Shown here in pieces: positions 61,041-64,000 of a stretch of 64,000 bases of DNA. Within the stretch, counting starts at the first letter, position 1; every line of letters starts with the position of its first letter. This DNA is from Typhlomys cinereus (lineage: Eukaryota; Chordata; Mammalia; Rodentia; Platacanthomyidae), in NCBI GenBank assembly GCA_023101885.1, contig JALPQD010000007.1:995741-1059740 (forward strand), read 5' to 3'. The notes beneath the pieces are model-generated. The model made no database searches, had not been told where the DNA came from, and was given only the letters and a program-made list of their open reading frames with translations. The translations under genes and the position numbers were made by a program.

Positions 61041-61397
61041 AAATAACTTAGGAGAAATGTGGGAAAAATTTTTAAAAAACTTAAAGATGTTTTATTGTAC
61101 ATGTAGAAGTATGAAAATAAGAGTAAGTAATCTGAATGGATAGGCCTAAATAAAGATTTTCTGAACAAGACCTCAAATGTATAGGAACTAAATCCAATAA
61201 TCAACAGTTAAACTTCTACAAAAGAAATTAAGCTTCTGCCAAAGAAATTCTTAATTGTCCAAAAAGACAACCCACAGGATGAGAGAAAACCTTTGTTCGC
61301 TAAGAATCTGACAAAGGATGAATCTCCAAAGCATGAAAAGAAGTCAAAAAACTACATACCAAGAAATCAAAAAGCCCAATTTAAAAATGGGCCATAG
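61041..61397 (+). mobile_element. Old LINE-1, left part
   Basis: Diverged + strand ORF2 (for example tcaaaaagcccaatttaaaaatgggccatag, split here as in the family's PIKNWAM region). It continues at 63304 after the younger L1. Confidence 0.65.
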
Positions 61398-62207
61398 GAA
61401 CACTACTGTGGCTGTCAATTCCTTGCCTCCAAGGATCTTGGTGCCTTTGGCAGATGCTAGACTTTGTGAGGTCGATAGTGTGTTGGACATTGCGCCGGGC
61501 ATGCAATGTCCAATTATGATTGCTTCGGCCCTAACTTATGTGGAGTATCTTGCAAATCATTGCTCCTCCCATCCTTTTGCTCTTACACTCTTACCGCCCC
61601 CTCTTCCGCAAATGTCCCTGAGCTTCAGGATGGGGAGAGATTAGTCTGGCCTAGTTCTAGGTGGTTGATATAGAGTCTCTGAAGTTCTGGATAGTGGTTT
61701 GTTGATTTTCTTTTGCAGTTTTGTTGCTCCTGCAATGCCCTTCACTCCATTGTGATGGGCACTGTATGTCACCCCCTGGCCAGAGATAGAAAGCTGTTAA
61801 ACTGGAGTATTATTATAAGAGCACATTCAAAGGTAGATGTAATACTTATACCCAAAAGTGGAATCGCAGGGTCATATGGCATTTGGCAATGGGAGGGGTC
61901 AATCACCCATTTGCAAAATGGTTACTTTTTAATCTGCCGGACTATATGCCCTCCCCTTCTGGTGAGTTCATACCCCCTTAGTTGTAAATGATCAGGAACA
62001 AATGTCTGATAACTGAACTAGGTGTCACATTACTTTCTTGCAGTCCTTGATGGAGGCCTATTTTCTCTACTGTAACATGGTCACTTCTCTCCTTGTTTCT
62101 GGTGTGGCCCTCCAACCCCATCCCTCCTGTTCATAATCCTTGCAATACTGTATGTAATACATAGATTTACCTATGAGTGTCTCAAGATGGGCTGGGTGGG
62201 TTTGGTA

Positions 62208-62980
62208 TTAGGAGCCACCTATTAGGGAGTACATATGGCACTTAATTTTTTGGGTTTGGGATACTTCACTTAATATAATTGTTTCAAATGACATCCATTT
62301 CCCAGCAAATTCCAGTAATTCATCATTTTTGATGGCTGAGTAGTACTCCATTGTATAGACGTACCACAGTTTCCTTATCCACTCGTAAACTGTTGGACAT
62401 TTGGGTAGATTCCATGTCTTTGCTATTGTAAACAGTGCTGCTATGAACATAGTCGTGCTTGTGCTATCGAGGTGAACCTCTGCTGTATGGGGGGTTATAC
62501 CCAAAAGTGGAATCGCAGGGTCATATGGCATTTCAATCTTTAATTTCTTTAAGAATCTCCAGACGGCTCGCCAGAGTGGCTGTATGAGCCTGCACTCCCA
62601 CCAGCAATGTAGGAGCGTTCCCCTCTCTCCACATCCTCTCAGCATTTGTTGTTGTTTGTATTGTGGATTTTTGCCATCCTGACCGGGGTGAGATGATATC
62701 TCAGGGAAATTTGATTTGCATTTCCCTGATGGGCTAAAGAAGTGGAGCATTTTTGAAGATATTTGTTAGACATTTTATTTTCATCCCTGGTAAAATTTCT
62801 TTTAAGTTCCAGGGCCCATTTTTTAATTGGGCCATTGGTTTCCTTGATGTTTAGTTTTCTAAGTTCTTTGTGCACTTTGGACAGTAGAGCTCTATCAGAT
62901 ATGTGGTTAGTGAAGATTTTCTCCCATTCTGTGGGTTGCCTTTGAGCTCGTGTTAGTGTTCCTATGCTTAAGGGGAACAC
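62208..62980 (-). pseudogene. L1 ORF2 C-terminal fragment in the inverted arm
   Basis: Two - strand frames (62208-62750 and 62639-62980) cover QRQPTEWEKIF, KKWALELKRNFTRDE, then WWECRLIQPLWRAVWRFLKK, PYDPAIPLLGI and the ORF2 end SLIGGS. This is the best preserved ORF2 C-terminus of the window, with a single frameshift near 62640-62750. Confidence 0.93.
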
Positions 62981-63059
62981 AGGAAAGAGTTCAGGGAAAT
63001 GCCACTGGGTCCTTGTACGTCATCAGAGAGGAGGGCCCAGAGGAGAGTCAGGCATGCAC

Positions 63060-63150
63060 AAGAAAGGACTCTGGGAATTGGGGCGGGAGGCATGGGGGGA
63101 TGGGGAGGGAGGGGAGGGGGAGGGGGAGCAGGGTGTTCAGGGGGAGGAGG
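63060..63150 (+). other. G-rich tract of the L1 3'UTR (G-quadruplex candidate)
   Basis: Many runs of three to six G, such as ggggagggaggggagggg, in about 90 bp. The same tract, as C-rich sequence, occurs at 8475-8575, 17930-18010, 20240-20309 and 33715-33800. Confidence 0.85.
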
Positions 63151-63235
63151 AGGGAACTGGTATACCTATTAAGTTTGTATGAGCTGAAATAATAATAAAA
63201 AATGTATTAAAAATTTGGTCCGTGAAAATAAAGTA

Positions 63236-63292
63236 AAATAAAATAAAATAAAATAAAATAAATAAAATAAAATGAAATAAAATAAAATAAAA
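63236..63292 (+). repeat. (TAAAA)n microsatellite from an L1 tail
   Basis: About eleven taaaa units with one shortened and one changed unit. It forms the 3' end of the twin-primed L1. Confidence 0.95.
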
Positions 63293-63303
63293 ATGGGCCA
63301 TAG

Positions 63304-63480
63304 AGCTAAAGAAGGACTTCTCACAGAAAGAAATTTGAATGTTAAACAAACACTTTTAAGAATACTCAACTATAAAATATAATATTAGATGAGGTATCAC
63401 AAACACAGAAAGATAAATGCCTCATGCTCCCACCTATATGCTTATGACATACTCAATTTATTGCAAATATTTTTAGGTCT
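63304..63480 (+). mobile_element. Old LINE-1, right part
   Basis: gagctaaagaaggacttctc continues the old L1 of 61041-61397 (ORF2 region ELKKDFSQKEI). It is then decayed, with a jump to the C-terminal/3' region (atgcctcatgctcccaccta). Confidence 0.65.
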
Positions 63481-64000
63481 GAAATACTTGAGTCAGCTAC
63501 AAGTACTATAGTGTAAAATTCAAAATTTTACATATTGTTGTGATCAGTGCAGAGATGGCCAAAGATACTGTAGAAGATGACACCATGCACTGTTAAGTGA
63601 AAAATACTGCCTACTCTATTGGAAGACTTGTATAGCACTATGAGACTGATAACCAGGAACTGTAAATATGATTAAGTTTTGGAGTAGTATACAGTCTTTT
63701 CACATTTCTGTCTTTGCATTTTATAAGGTACTCTACAATATTACATTTCTATTTATAGTTTAGGAATTTTTTCTATGCAACATTTTTGTAAAGTGTCCTC
63801 CAAGTTTAGATCTTTTGAAACAATAGTTTTTTTTTAATTTTTTAGAATGGAAGAGATCAGTAAATAACTGTGAGGGAAAATATCAAAATATGTAAGAATT
63901 TATACTTCAACTAACAAGCTGTAGTGGACAAATATTAACAAAGAAAACGATTATTTTAAAATAATTCAGGCAGATAAATATTTGACAAAATGTATGGGTG
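63481..64000. other. AT-rich sequence, no recognised feature
   Basis: No frame or repeat recognised up to the window edge. Confidence 0.4.

Larger units (their letters stand above)
61398..63288 (+). mobile_element. LINE-1 with 5' inversion (twin priming), 15-bp TSD, (AAAAT)n tail
   Basis: Exact duplication aaaaatgggccatag (61383-61397 and 63289-63303). 61398-62955 is inverted (reads as L1 on -, ORF2 C-terminus to 3'UTR). 62956-63288 is the 3' end in + orientation with a tail of taaaa units. The two arms meet in L1 coordinates at the shared tagtgttcctatg, so almost nothing was lost or duplicated at the inversion point. Also deleted or rearranged at about 61840-61885, where a cccaaaagtggaatcgcagg block appears out of place. 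Confidence 0.92.

Overview
The window looks like nuclear DNA from a mammal, most likely a rodent. Evidence for a rodent: LINE-1 (L1) copies everywhere, IAP-like and MMTV-like class II LTRs, an ERV-L provirus, MaLR-type elements, Alu/B1-like fragments, remains of a vomeronasal type-2 receptor (V2R) gene beside a C2H2 zinc-finger exon, and a young tRNA-derived SINE with an A box, a B box and an (AC)n tail. I cannot name the species. The SINE is not the standard mouse or rat ID, B1 or B2 consensus as I know them. No prokaryotic feature, CRISPR array, rRNA or functional tRNA was seen.

There is no convincing intact protein-coding gene. What looks genic is broken: (i) a V2R pseudogene on the + strand, with pieces of exons 3, 4, 5 and 6 at about 12.77-20.15 kb and a solo LTR inside the seven-transmembrane exon; (ii) a TRA2B processed pseudogene on the - strand at 29.78-31.15 kb, with a 17-bp target-site duplication; (iii) a USP24-like retro-fragment on the - strand near 7.9-8.1 kb; (iv) a degenerate array of about 18-20 C2H2 fingers on the - strand at 50.86-52.81 kb, with a possible 61-bp upstream exon at 54.02-54.08 kb.

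The rest is layered transposon debris. 0-2.3 kb: a + strand L1 with an internal tandem duplication. 2.57-4.71 kb: a MaLR-like element with two LTRs. 4.71-11.9 kb: a - strand L1 interrupted by a solo LTR and by a 4.27-kb composite retro-insertion that itself carries two SINEs and a twin-primed L1. 12.7-20.2 kb: V2R remains with SINEs. 20.2-28.5 kb: a 5'-truncated - strand L1 that received a MaLR-like element, a SINE and a 1.72-kb MMTV-like LTR. 34.4-37.1 kb: another - strand L1. 37.4-46.2 kb: an ERV-L provirus whose gag is split by a gammaretrovirus-like element and whose reverse-transcriptase region is cut by an IAP-like LTR plus gag, followed by a second gammaretrovirus-like fragment. 56.5-59.6 kb: a solo class II LTR, then a deleted - strand gammaretrovirus-like provirus (gag zinc knuckles, env, LTR). 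61.0-63.5 kb: an old L1 split by a younger twin-primed L1 with an (AAAAT)n tail.

Several insertion events are bounded by exact or near-exact target-site duplications, so their relative order can be read directly. I found no evidence of a new functional system. The least expected objects are the composite retro-insertion at 6.24-10.51 kb, the nested ERV stack at 37.4-46 kb and the long MMTV-like LTR at 26.10-27.82 kb.
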